A stretch of DNA of 64,000 bases from JALYLC01 sp035696365 (GTDB lineage Bacteria > Actinomycetota > Thermoleophilia > Gaiellales > JALYLC01), in NCBI GenBank assembly GCA_035696365.1, contig DASRQS010000128.1, positions 1-64,000 of the forward strand, read 5' to 3'. Position 1 is the stretch's first letter; every line of letters begins with the position of its first letter. Both the position numbers and the translations under genes were made by a program. Shown piece by piece: positions 47,295-54,676 of this stretch. The notes under the pieces were generated by a model. That model ran no database searches. It worked only from the letters and a program-made list of their open reading frames with translations, and was not told where the DNA came from.

Positions 47295-47669
47295 ATGCCC
47301 ATCTACGAGTATTTGTGCCCCGACGGACACCGCTTTGAAGTCGTGCAGCGGTTCTCCGACGAGCCCGTGAGCGTCTGCGAGGTCTGCGGCAAGCAGGTGC
47401 AGCGCGTGCTGTTCGCGCCGGCGGTGCACTACAAGGGCAAGGGCTTCTACTCGACCGATTACGGTCGCAAGGGCGCCAACGGCGCCAAGCCCGACTCGGG
47501 ATCGTCCTCCGAGTCCGGCTCGAAGGAAGGCGCAGCCGCGTCGTCGGACTCCGGCTCCAAGAACTCGGAGGGCAAGGGCTCCGATTCCAAGAGCTCCGAT
47601 TCGAAGAGCTCGAGCGGCGACAGCTCCTCGAAGAAGAGCGACAGCTCCAGCTCCAAGACCGCGTCGTAA
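47295..47669 (+). CDS. FmdB-family zinc-ribbon protein with serine-rich tail
   Basis: A 124-residue protein. Residues 1-45 are a typical FmdB putative regulatory domain with MPIYEYLCPDGHRFE and CEVCGKQVQRVLF, three cysteines plus His that bind zinc. Residues about 65-124 are an unusual low-complexity tail of Ser, Lys, Asp and Gly (SDSKSSSGDSSSKKSDSSSS), probably disordered. The function of the family is not established. A CIRCE operator directly upstream predicts heat-shock control by HrcA. Confidence 0.85.
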   Translation: MPIYEYLCPDGHRFEVVQRFSDEPVSVCEVCGKQVQRVLFAPAVHYKGKGFYSTDYGRKGANGAKPDSGSSSESGSKEGAAASSDSGSKNSEGKGSDSKSSDSKSSSGDSSSKKSDSSSSKTAS

Positions 47670-47692
47670 CCCGCGCGCTGCGAGCGCAGGGG

Positions 47693-47729
47693 AGCGGGAC
47701 ACTCGGGGTCTGGCCCTTGATGTCCCGCT
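47693..47729. repeat. Inverted repeat with GGGGTC-type loop
   Basis: AGCGGGACA (47693-47701) and TGTCCCGCT (47721-47729) form a 9-bp stem; the loop contains GGGGTCTGGCCC, a degenerate form of the GGGGTCAGACCCC core found nearby. It lies 24 bases after the FmdB-type stop and may terminate that transcript. Confidence 0.6.
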
Positions 47730-47792
47730 GGTGCTGAGGGGCGGTTCGGCGACGGTTTACGGCAAGGCGCCTGGGTGCGACCGTTTACACGC

Positions 47793-47805
47793 GGGGTCAG
47801 ACCCC
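47793..47805. repeat. GGGGTCAGACCCC palindrome
   Basis: A perfect 13-base palindrome around one A, identical to the cores at 22559-22571 and 47841-47853. It lies in the 202-base gap between the FmdB-type and LCP genes, which holds no gene. Confidence 0.7.
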
Positions 47806-47818
47806 CTGTGGATCGGTG

Positions 47819-47863
47819 CGGCGGGTCACTCGGCTTGCAAGGGGTCAGACCCCTGGCCCGCCG
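47819..47863 (-). terminator. Compound hairpin with GGGGTCAGACCCC core, likely LCP terminator
   Basis: CGGCGGGTCA (47819-47828) pairs with TGGCCCGCCG (47854-47863) over 10 bp with one G-T pair, and the inner GGGGTCAGACCCC (47841-47853) forms a second stem. It lies 9 bases beyond the LCP stop, so it can end that minus-strand transcript. Confidence 0.6.
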
Positions 47864-47871
47864 GGTTCGCT

Positions 47872-49116
47872 TTACGTACAGCCCGCGGCGAAGGTGTCGC
47901 CCGCTGCTGCTACGAGCGGGGCGGATTTGCCCAGCACCGCGAGGATCACGCGGCGGTTCTCGTCGCCGCCGATCAACTCGCTCGCGCCGCCGACCGAGGT
48001 GATCGTGCCGCCCAGGCGGCAGTGCAGCGTGCGGCTCGCGCGCAGCTGGCGCCAGCCGAGCTGCATCAGGTTGTCGGCCGAGAGGTCGGTGGTGAGCGGC
48101 TTGCCGATCGCCCGTCCGACGCGCGGAAGGTGCAGCAGCGTGCCGGGCGACGCCAGGCCGCCGGCGATCGCCTGGAGGACGCGCTGTTGCCGCAACCCGC
48201 GCGTGAGGTCGTTGTCGGAGGCGTTGGCGGTGTTCTCGCGCACGCGCGCATAGGCGAGCGCGTGACGGCCGTCGAGATGCAGGCTGCCGCGCCCGAAGCG
48301 CCAGGGGTGCCCGTCGAAGCTGTTCGAGATGATCTTCGACGGGTTGTCGATCGTGACGCCGCCGAGCGCGTCGACGAGCTCGCGGAAGCCGGAGAAGTCG
48401 ACGAGCACTACGTGGTTGATCGGGATGCCCGTCAGCGCGCGTACGGTCTGGATCGCGAGCGCCGGGCCGCCGAGCGTGTAGGCGACGTTGATGCGGTCGT
48501 CGCCGTGGCCCGGGATCGTCACCCGCAGGTCGCGCGGGATCGACAGCTCGGCGATGCGGTTGGCGCCCGGGTCGACGCGCACGAGCAGGATCGAGTCGGA
48601 GCGTCCCGCGCCGCCGTCCGGTCGCCGGTCGGATCCGAGCACGAGCGTCGTCGAGGGATCGGAGAGCAGCGAGCCGCCGGGCACGAGCTGGGCGCGCGTG
48701 GCCGCATCGACGCGCCTGTTGGCGTCGTCCATGGAGCCCCGGAACTGCCAGTAGCCGTAGCCGACCCAGAGCACGAGTACGAGCAGCGCGCCGACCACCG
48801 TCAGCAGGATCAGGCGCCAGGGGCGCAGCCGTCGTCGAGCGGGGCGGGGAGGTCGCCGGGACGGGGGTCGTCCGGGCGGACGCGGCGGCTGCTCCTCGGG
48901 AAGCACGACGACGCCGGGACGTCCGCGCGGCGGTTCGCGCCGGGAGCGCGGAGGAGCCTCCGAGGGCTGCTCGGGCGGCTTGGCCGGGGGCACCACGGGA
49001 GACGCCGGCGGGCTCGCCGCGGCAGCCGCTCGCGCGCGCTCCTCGATCGGGTCCGCCGATTCGTCGCCCCGCCCGCGGTAGACCCGGAACGGCGGCTTGG
49101 CGTCGTCCCCGGCCAC
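47872..49116 (-). CDS. LytR-CpsA-Psr (LCP) family cell-wall glycopolymer ligase
   Basis: A 414-residue protein. A proline/arginine-rich cytoplasmic N-terminus (about 1-100) precedes one membrane helix (about 101-120); the outside LCP domain has LVLGSDRRPD, RSDSILLVRVD, LSIPRDLRVTIPG, DDRINVAYTLGGP and RVRENTANASDNDLTRGLRQQ, with the conserved Arg and Asp residues that bind polyprenyl pyrophosphate. LCP enzymes attach teichoic-acid-like or capsular polymers to peptidoglycan. Being next to the polysaccharide locus, it may attach its product. The start is GTG at 49116; TAGGGT ends 6 bases upstream. It is divergent from rsmI with 45 bases between. Confidence 0.93.
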   Translation of the reverse strand: MAGDDAKPPFRVYRGRGDESADPIEERARAAAAASPPASPVVPPAKPPEQPSEAPPRSRREPPRGRPGVVVLPEEQPPRPPGRPPSRRPPRPARRRLRPWRLILLTVVGALLVLVLWVGYGYWQFRGSMDDANRRVDAATRAQLVPGGSLLSDPSTTLVLGSDRRPDGGAGRSDSILLVRVDPGANRIAELSIPRDLRVTIPGHGDDRINVAYTLGGPALAIQTVRALTGIPINHVVLVDFSGFRELVDALGGVTIDNPSKIISNSFDGHPWRFGRGSLHLDGRHALAYARVRENTANASDNDLTRGLRQQRVLQAIAGGLASPGTLLHLPRVGRAIGKPLTTDLSADNLMQLGWRQLRASRTLHCRLGGTITSVGGASELIGGDENRRVILAVLGKSAPLVAAAGDTFAAGCT

Positions 49117-49161
49117 GGCGGCACCCTACCAGCGCCGCCGCGAAGCTCTATCGTCGGGCCC

Positions 49162-49992
49162 GTGCTCACCGTCGTCCCGACGCCGCTCGGCAACCTGCGC
49201 GACATCACGCTGCGCGCGCTCGACACGCTCGAGTCCGCGACGGTGATCGCCTGCGAGGACACGCGCCGCACGCGGGCGCTGCTGAGCGCGCTCGAAATCC
49301 CGGCGCCCGAGCTCGTGGCCTGCGACGAGCGCCGCGAGCCGCACGTGGCGGAGCGGCTGATCATCCGGGCGCTCTCGGGCGAGGAGGTCGTGCTGGTCTC
49401 GGACTCGGGCATGCCGCTGGTCGCCGATCCGGGTCGTCTGCTCATGGCGCGCGCGCTCGCCGGGGGATGCCCCGTCGTCGTGCTGCCGGGACCCAGCGCC
49501 GTCGAGACGGCGCTGGTGGCGTCCGGGCTGGCGGCGGAGGGCTACGCCTTCCTCGGCTGGGTGCCGCGCGCCGCGGGCGAGCGGGCGCGGTTCCTCACGG
49601 GCGCCGTAGCGGCTTCGCTCCCGAGCGTCATGTTCGAGTCGCCCCGGCGCCTCGCCGCCACGCTCGCCGACCTCGCGCGCATCGCCCCTGAGCATCCGGT
49701 CGCGGTGGCGCGTGAGCTCACGAAGCTGCACGAGGAGGTCGTCCGCGGCAGCGCGGCCGAGGTCGCGGCGCACGGCGTGACCGAGCGAGGCGAGGTCTGC
49801 CTCGTGGTCGGGGCGGCGCCGCGCGCCGCGCGCGGGGCGCCGGCTCCCGAGGCACTGGAGGCCGTGCGCGAGCTCGTCTCGCTGGGCCTGCCGGCGCGTC
49901 GCGCGAGCGAGCTCGTGGCCGGCCTCACGGGCGCTCCGCGGCGCGCGCTCTATGACGCGGCCGTCGGCCAGCCCCGACCTACACTGCCCTGA
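49162..49992 (+). CDS. rsmI: 16S rRNA (cytidine1402-2'-O)-methyltransferase
   Basis: A 276-residue tetrapyrrole-methylase-fold enzyme. LTVVPTPLGNLRDITLRAL at the start, IACEDTRRTRALLSA, VLVSDSGMPLVADPG, VLPGPSAVETALVASG and FESPRRLAATLADL are the RsmI signatures in order. It methylates C1402 of 16S rRNA in the decoding centre. GTG at 49162 puts the family N-terminus at residue 1; TATCGT ends 7 bases upstream and there is no ribosome site. Its TGA overlaps the metG ATG by one base. Confidence 0.95.
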   Translation: MLTVVPTPLGNLRDITLRALDTLESATVIACEDTRRTRALLSALEIPAPELVACDERREPHVAERLIIRALSGEEVVLVSDSGMPLVADPGRLLMARALAGGCPVVVLPGPSAVETALVASGLAAEGYAFLGWVPRAAGERARFLTGAVAASLPSVMFESPRRLAATLADLARIAPEHPVAVARELTKLHEEVVRGSAAEVAAHGVTERGEVCLVVGAAPRAARGAPAPEALEAVRELVSLGLPARRASELVAGLTGAPRRALYDAAVGQPRPTLP

Positions 49993-51533
49993 TGCCGCGC
50001 CCGGGTGAGCCCTACTACGTCACGACGCCGATCTACTACGTCAACGGCGAGCCCCACCTCGGGCACGCCTACACGACGATCGCCGCCGACGTGGCGACGC
50101 GGCATGCCCGGCGCTGCGGCGCGGATGCCTTCTTCCTGACCGGCACCGACGAGCACGGCGCCAAGGTGGCGCAGGCCGCGGCGGCAGCGGGCGTCTCGCC
50201 CAAGCAGTGGGCCGACCCGATCGCCGAGCATTTCCGTCAGCTGGCCCGCGACATCGAGGCCACCAACGACTTCTTCATCCGCACCACCGACCCGGAGCAC
50301 GAGGCCTTCGTGCAGAAGTTCGTCGAGCGCATGCGCGAGCGCGGCGACCTCTACGAGAGCACGTACTCGGGCCTCTACTGCACGGCCTGCGAGGCCTTCT
50401 ACACCGAAGACGACCTGATCGACGGCCGCTGTCCCGAGCACGGCACCGTCCCGATCTTCACCGAAGAGCGCAACACGTTCTTCCGCCTCTCGGCCTACGC
50501 CGATGCTCTGCTCGAGCGCTATGCGGCCGACCCGCCGTTCGTGCTGCCGCAGACGCGCCTCAACGAGGTGCGCTCGCACGTCGAGAGCGGCCTGCAGGAC
50601 GTCTCCATCACCCGCGAGTCCGTCAAGTGGGGCGTGCCGCTGCCCTGGGACGCCGATCAGGCGATCTATGTCTGGATCGACGCGCTCATCAACTACACCT
50701 CCGCGCTCACCTACGCGCGCCCGGGCGAGGATCTGACCGAGCGCCTGTGGCCGGCGCGCTGGCAGCTGCTGGGCAAGGACATCCTGCGCTTCCACGCCGT
50801 GATCTGGCCGGCGATGCTGCTCTCGGCGGGCTACGAGCTGCCGCGCCAGCTGTTCATCCACGGGATGCTCGCGGGCCAGGACGGCCACCGCATGTCGAAG
50901 ACGCGTGGCAACGCCATGGACTACCGGCCCGTGGCCGAGCTCTACGGTCCCGACGCCCTGCGCTACTACCTGCTGCGCGAGGTCGCCTTCGGGCAGGACG
51001 GCGGCGTCGGCTATGCGGGCATGCACGAGCGCTACCACAGCGATCTCGCCAACGAGCTCGGCAACCTCGTCTCCCGCAGCATCGCCATGGTGACGCGCTA
51101 CCGCGCTGGCGTGATCCCCACCGTGGCTCCCGCGCCCGAGCTCGCCGAGCTGGCCGCGGAGATCGCGGATGCCTACGACCAGCGGTTCGAGCATCTCGAC
51201 TTCACCGGGACGCTGGAGCGCGTCTGGGAGCTCGTGCGTGCGCTCAACCGCTTTGTCGAGGCTCGCGCGCCGTGGGAGCTGGCCAAGAGCGAGGAGCCCG
51301 AGGCCGCGGCGGCACTCGAGCAGACGCTGGCGACACTGTGCGAGGGCGTGCGCTTCCTGGCCGTGCTGCTCTGGCCGTTCCTGCCGTCGAAGGCGCCGCT
51401 GATGCTGGCCGCGGTCGGCGAGGCGCCCGGTGACGTCGGCTTCGACCGCGCAGTACTGGGCAACGGCAGCGGTCGCTCGGTCGACGCCTCGGGCGGGTCG
51501 CTCTTCCCGCGCGTCGACGCGCCTGCGGCGTGA
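49992..51533 (+). CDS. metG: Methionyl-tRNA synthetase
   Basis: A 513-residue class I synthetase. The HIGH-type motif is PHLGHAYT (21-28), zinc-binding cysteines occur in CTACEAFYTEDDLIDGRC, and the KMSKS-type loop is RMSKTRGN near residue 300. The C-terminal dimerisation/tRNA-binding domain of longer MetG proteins is missing, as in many actinobacteria. It charges tRNA-Met. It starts in the TGATG junction with rsmI and overlaps tatD by 4 bases, so these genes form one operon. Confidence 0.97.
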   Translation: MPRPGEPYYVTTPIYYVNGEPHLGHAYTTIAADVATRHARRCGADAFFLTGTDEHGAKVAQAAAAAGVSPKQWADPIAEHFRQLARDIEATNDFFIRTTDPEHEAFVQKFVERMRERGDLYESTYSGLYCTACEAFYTEDDLIDGRCPEHGTVPIFTEERNTFFRLSAYADALLERYAADPPFVLPQTRLNEVRSHVESGLQDVSITRESVKWGVPLPWDADQAIYVWIDALINYTSALTYARPGEDLTERLWPARWQLLGKDILRFHAVIWPAMLLSAGYELPRQLFIHGMLAGQDGHRMSKTRGNAMDYRPVAELYGPDALRYYLLREVAFGQDGGVGYAGMHERYHSDLANELGNLVSRSIAMVTRYRAGVIPTVAPAPELAELAAEIADAYDQRFEHLDFTGTLERVWELVRALNRFVEARAPWELAKSEEPEAAAALEQTLATLCEGVRFLAVLLWPFLPSKAPLMLAAVGEAPGDVGFDRAVLGNGSGRSVDASGGSLFPRVDAPAA

Positions 51534-52276
51534 TCGACACCCACGCCCATCTGCAGGGCCTGGAGGGCGGGCCGGAGGCTGCGATCGAGGACGCCGAAGC
51601 CGCCGGCGTCGAGCGCATCGTCTGCGTGGGCGACTCGCCCGAGCTCGCCGAGGAGGCGATCGCTCTTTCGCGCGCCCATCCCGGGGTCTTCGCCACCGTC
51701 GGGTTGCATCCCCATCGCGCCGAGCTGTGGAACGACGCGCTCGCTGCCCGGCTGGATGCGCTGCTCGGCGACCCGCAGGCGGTGGCCGTGGGGGAGTGCG
51801 GGCTCGACTACTACCGCGACCACGCCCGCCGCTCGGCCCAGGCGAGGGCGTTCGCCGGTCAGGTCGAGCTCGCCGAGCGCCGCGGCAAGCCGCTCGTCAT
51901 CCACACCCGCGAGGCGGCCGACGACACGCTCGCGGTGCTGCGCGAGACGAGCTGCGCCGTCGTCCTGCACTGCTTCTCGCTGCCCGAGCACCTCGAGGAG
52001 GTCGTCGAGCGCGGGTGGTACGTGTCGTTCGCCGGCAACGTGACCTATCCCTCGGCCGCTCCGCTCGCAGCCGCGGCCGCGAGCGTCCCGGCCGAGCTCG
52101 TGCTGCTCGAGACGGATTGCCCGTATCTCTCGCCGCTGCCCTATCGCGGCAAGCCGAACCGCCCCCGCTACGTGCTCGAGACGCTGGGCGCGGTCGCGGC
52201 CATCCGCGGTGTATCGGCCGGCGAGCTGGCCGCGCAGGTCGAGGCGAATGCGGCCCGCGTCTTCGCGCTGCCGTGA
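51530..52276 (+). CDS. tatD: TatD-family metal-dependent deoxyribonuclease
   Basis: A 248-residue amidohydrolase-fold nuclease. DTHAHLQ holds the first metal histidines, VGLHPHRAELW, VGECGLDYYRD with the bridging Glu, VIHTREAADDT, LHCFSL and LLETDCPYLSP follow in the family order. TatD proteins are 3'-5' DNA exonucleases linked to repair. GTG start coupled to metG by a 4-base overlap; its TGA likewise overlaps rsmA. The metG-tatD-rsmA-ispE order is usual for actinobacteria. Confidence 0.95.
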   Translation: MIDTHAHLQGLEGGPEAAIEDAEAAGVERIVCVGDSPELAEEAIALSRAHPGVFATVGLHPHRAELWNDALAARLDALLGDPQAVAVGECGLDYYRDHARRSAQARAFAGQVELAERRGKPLVIHTREAADDTLAVLRETSCAVVLHCFSLPEHLEEVVERGWYVSFAGNVTYPSAAPLAAAAASVPAELVLLETDCPYLSPLPYRGKPNRPRYVLETLGAVAAIRGVSAGELAAQVEANAARVFALP

Positions 52277-53106
52277 GCGCTCCGCGGCAGGTCACGCTGG
52301 CGCGCCTCGCCGAGCTCGGCCTGCGGCCCGACAAGGACCTGGGGCAGCACTTCCTAGTCGACGACAACCTGCTCGGGGTGATCGAGCGGCTGGCCGCCCT
52401 GACACCCGGCGATGTGGCGCTGGAGGTCGGTGCGGGCGTCGGCACGCTCACCGCGCACCTGGCGCGGCAATGCGCGCACGTGCACGCGGTCGAGATCGAC
52501 CGGCGCCTCGAGCCGGCGCTCAGCCGCACGCTGGAAGGCTGCGACAACGTGACCGTCCACTGGGGCGACGCGATGCGCCTCGACCTGGCGGCCTTCGAGC
52601 CGCGCTCGACCGCCTTCGTGGCCAACCTGCCCTACCACGTGGCCGCGCCGCTCCTGCTCGACTCGATCGGCGGCCTGCCGTCCGTGCAGCGCTGGTGCGT
52701 GCTCGTGCAGCGCGAGATCGCCGAGCGCCTCACGGCCGCGCCCGGAGCGGCGCTCTACGGCGCGCCCAGCGTGCTCAGCGCGCTCGCGCTCGAGCCGACC
52801 GGGAGACACGCCGTCTCGCGCAGCGTCTTCGTGCCCGTGCCGAATGTCGACTCGACGCTGGTCGCGTTCGCCCGCAGGGCGGAGTGGGGGGAGCTCGCCG
52901 GGGACTGGGCGCGCATCGTGGCGACGGTGCGCGCGGCCTTTGCCTATCGCCGCAAGACCGTCGCCAACGCGCTCGCGCTGGCGGGCTGGCGGGACGACCG
53001 TGCCGCGGTCGAGCTCGCGTTGCGCGCGGCCGGCATCGATCCCGGCGCGCGGGCCGAGGCGCTCGCACCCGACGCTTTCGCACGTCTCGCGCGGGCGGAG
53101 GCCTGA
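52273..53106 (+). CDS. rsmA: 16S rRNA dimethyladenosine transferase
   Basis: A 277-residue KsgA/RsmA enzyme that dimethylates two adjacent adenines near the 3' end of 16S rRNA. LGQHFLVDDNLLGVIERLA is the N-terminal signature, LEVGAGVGTLTAHLA binds SAM, and FVANLPYHVAAPLLLD contains the catalytic NLPY. The C-terminal helical domain includes RRKTVANAL. GTG start overlapping tatD by 4 bases; ispE starts one base after its stop. Confidence 0.96.
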   Translation: MSAPRQVTLARLAELGLRPDKDLGQHFLVDDNLLGVIERLAALTPGDVALEVGAGVGTLTAHLARQCAHVHAVEIDRRLEPALSRTLEGCDNVTVHWGDAMRLDLAAFEPRSTAFVANLPYHVAAPLLLDSIGGLPSVQRWCVLVQREIAERLTAAPGAALYGAPSVLSALALEPTGRHAVSRSVFVPVPNVDSTLVAFARRAEWGELAGDWARIVATVRAAFAYRRKTVANALALAGWRDDRAAVELALRAAGIDPGARAEALAPDAFARLARAEA

Positions 53107-53107
53107 G

Positions 53108-53962
53108 GTGGTCGCCGGCGCGAAGATCAATCTCTGCCTGCGCGTCGGGGCGCTGCGGGCCGATGGCTACCACGAGGTCGCGACGGTGCTCGCGGCCCTG
53201 GCGCTCGGTGACGACGTCGAGCTGGACCCCGCCCCGGCGACGTCGGTTGAGGCGCCCGGCCTCCCGGGAGGCGACTCGATCGTGACGCGCGCGCTCGGCC
53301 TGCTGGCGGAGCGTACGGGCCATGCGGCGGGCTGGCGGGTGCGCATCGACAAGCACGTCCCGGCCGGTGCCGGGCTCGGCGGCGGCAGCGCGGATGCGGC
53401 GGCGGCGCTCGGACTCGCCAACGCGACACTGCCCGAGCCGCTCCAGGCACGGGAGTTGCTCGCGCTGGCGGCCGAGGTGGGCTCGGACGTGCCGTTCTTC
53501 CTCACAGGCGACGAGACCGCTCTCGCCCGTGGTCGCGGCGAGCTGCTCGAGCCGTGCCCGGTGGGCGCGGCCGCCTGGGTCGTCGTCGCCTGGCCCGGCG
53601 TGCCGCTCGGCACCGCCGAGGTGTACGGGCGCTACCGGCCCGCCGCCGATGCGCACGAGCGCGTCGCTTCGCTCGCCGCCGAGCCGTTCGCGACCGGGGA
53701 CGTGGAGCAACTCGCGGGCCTCGTCGAGAACGATCTCGCCGCTCCCGCGGAGGAGCTCTGCCCGCCGTGTGCAGAGCTGCGCGGGCAGCTCCTGGATTGC
53801 AAAGCGCTGGCCGCGAGCCTGAGCGGCTCGGGCTCGGCCGTGTTCGGCGTGTTCGCCGCCGAGGAGCCCGCGCAGGCCGCCTTCGAGCAGCTGAGGGGAC
53901 GCGCACCCTGGAAGGCGATCGGCCCTCTCACGCAGGCCCGCGGCGCTACGATCTCAGCGTGA
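53108..53962 (+). CDS. ispE: 4-diphosphocytidyl-2-C-methyl-D-erythritol kinase
   Basis: A 284-residue GHMP kinase of the non-mevalonate isoprenoid pathway. VAGAKINLCLRVGALRADGYHEV is the N-terminal substrate motif, VPAGAGLGGGSADAAAAL the ATP-binding loop, GSDVPFFLTG the substrate loop and SLSGSGSAVFGVF the third GHMP motif. GTG at 53108 is the only start at the family N-terminus. Its TGA overlaps the following membrane gene's GTG by 4 bases. Confidence 0.96.
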   Translation: MVAGAKINLCLRVGALRADGYHEVATVLAALALGDDVELDPAPATSVEAPGLPGGDSIVTRALGLLAERTGHAAGWRVRIDKHVPAGAGLGGGSADAAAALGLANATLPEPLQARELLALAAEVGSDVPFFLTGDETALARGRGELLEPCPVGAAAWVVVAWPGVPLGTAEVYGRYRPAADAHERVASLAAEPFATGDVEQLAGLVENDLAAPAEELCPPCAELRGQLLDCKALAASLSGSGSAVFGVFAAEEPAQAAFEQLRGRAPWKAIGPLTQARGATISA

Positions 53963-54363
53963 ACTACCAGGTCGGACCCGAAGACGTGGTGGTCGTCGAT
54001 CGCGACGGCAAGCGCGTGCCGCCCCAACCTCGGCGCGGCCTCCACGCACGGCTGCGCCAGCGCCGCGTGCTGCTGTCCGTCTCGCTGGCGGCAGTCGAGT
54101 TCCTGGCCGTGGCGTTCTGGGGCGCCGATCTCTTGGCGCTCGTGCTGTTCGCGCTGCTCGCGGTCGCCGCCTACTGGTTCGCGGGCCGCCAGCTGCCGCC
54201 CGGGCCGGTGCGCGAGGGCGCCTGGATCGTGGCCTTCGCCCAGGGCCTGCTCGCGCTCGTCGCGGTGGCGATACCCGTGACCGTCTTCTTCGTCTTCCTG
54301 ATCGCCGTCGTGGTGCTGCTCGTGCTGCTGATGCGGCTGCTCGGCGACCGCAGCCGCGGGTAG
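53959..54363 (+). CDS. Small membrane protein at the end of the metG-ispE operon
   Basis: A 134-residue protein with a polar N-terminus (about 1-35) and three hydrophobic segments (VSLAAVEFLAVAFWGADLLALVL split as two, then VTVFFVFLIAVVVLLVLLM). No family is recognised and no catalytic residue stands out. Translation is supported by the GTGA overlap with ispE. Its position before tRNA-Gln and glmU suggests an envelope role only by association. Confidence 0.65.
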   Translation: MNYQVGPEDVVVVDRDGKRVPPQPRRGLHARLRQRRVLLSVSLAAVEFLAVAFWGADLLALVLFALLAVAAYWFAGRQLPPGPVREGAWIVAFAQGLLALVAVAIPVTVFFVFLIAVVVLLVLLMRLLGDRSRG

Positions 54364-54391
54364 CGCCGGCGTTCGTAGACTGGCGAGCCGG

Positions 54392-54462
54392 TGGGGCGTG
54401 GCCAAGCGGTAAGGCAACGGGCTTTGGTCCCGTGATCCCAGGTTCGAATCCTGGCGCCCCAG
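54392..54462 (+). tRNA. tRNA-Gln (anticodon TTG)
   Basis: A 71-nt cloverleaf begins TGGGGCGTGGCCAAGC. The acceptor stem TGGGGCG pairs with CGCCCCA, the anticodon stem ACGGG/CCCGT encloses CTTTGGT giving TTG, and the T arm is CCAGG TTCGAAT CCTGG. The discriminator is G and CCA is not encoded. It reads CAA and CAG codons. Confidence 0.95.
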
Positions 54463-54488
54463 TCGACGGCCAGCCGGCGTCGTGGTCG

Positions 54489-54506
54489 CCTGCGCTGAGG
54501 CGCAGG
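54489..54506 (+). terminator. Hairpin after tRNA-Gln
   Basis: CCTGCGC-TGAG-GCGCAGG makes a perfect 7-bp stem with a 4-base loop followed by TTCT, 26 bases after the tRNA. Confidence 0.6.
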
Positions 54507-54618
54507 TTCTCACGCTCCCCGTGCTGCTCCTAGCGGGCGTGCGCCCCGCGAACAAGCGCGGCGGTGGCCATCAGCTGTGCGTCCTGCAACGATCCGTCCG
54601 CGGGTTCTGCATCTGCAG

Positions 54619-54647
54619 TCGTCAGGGCCAAGGATGACGGTTAGACT
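54619..54647 (+). promoter_or_regulatory. Candidate promoter of the glmU operon
   Basis: TCGTCA (54619-54624) and TAGACT (54642-54647) are 17 bases apart, each with four of six consensus matches, 29 bases before the glmU ATG. TAGACT is also the -10 proposed for dnaK and the GGDEF gene. Confidence 0.4.
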
Positions 54648-54676
54648 GCCCGCGCGCTCCCACGGGCGCCACGCCG

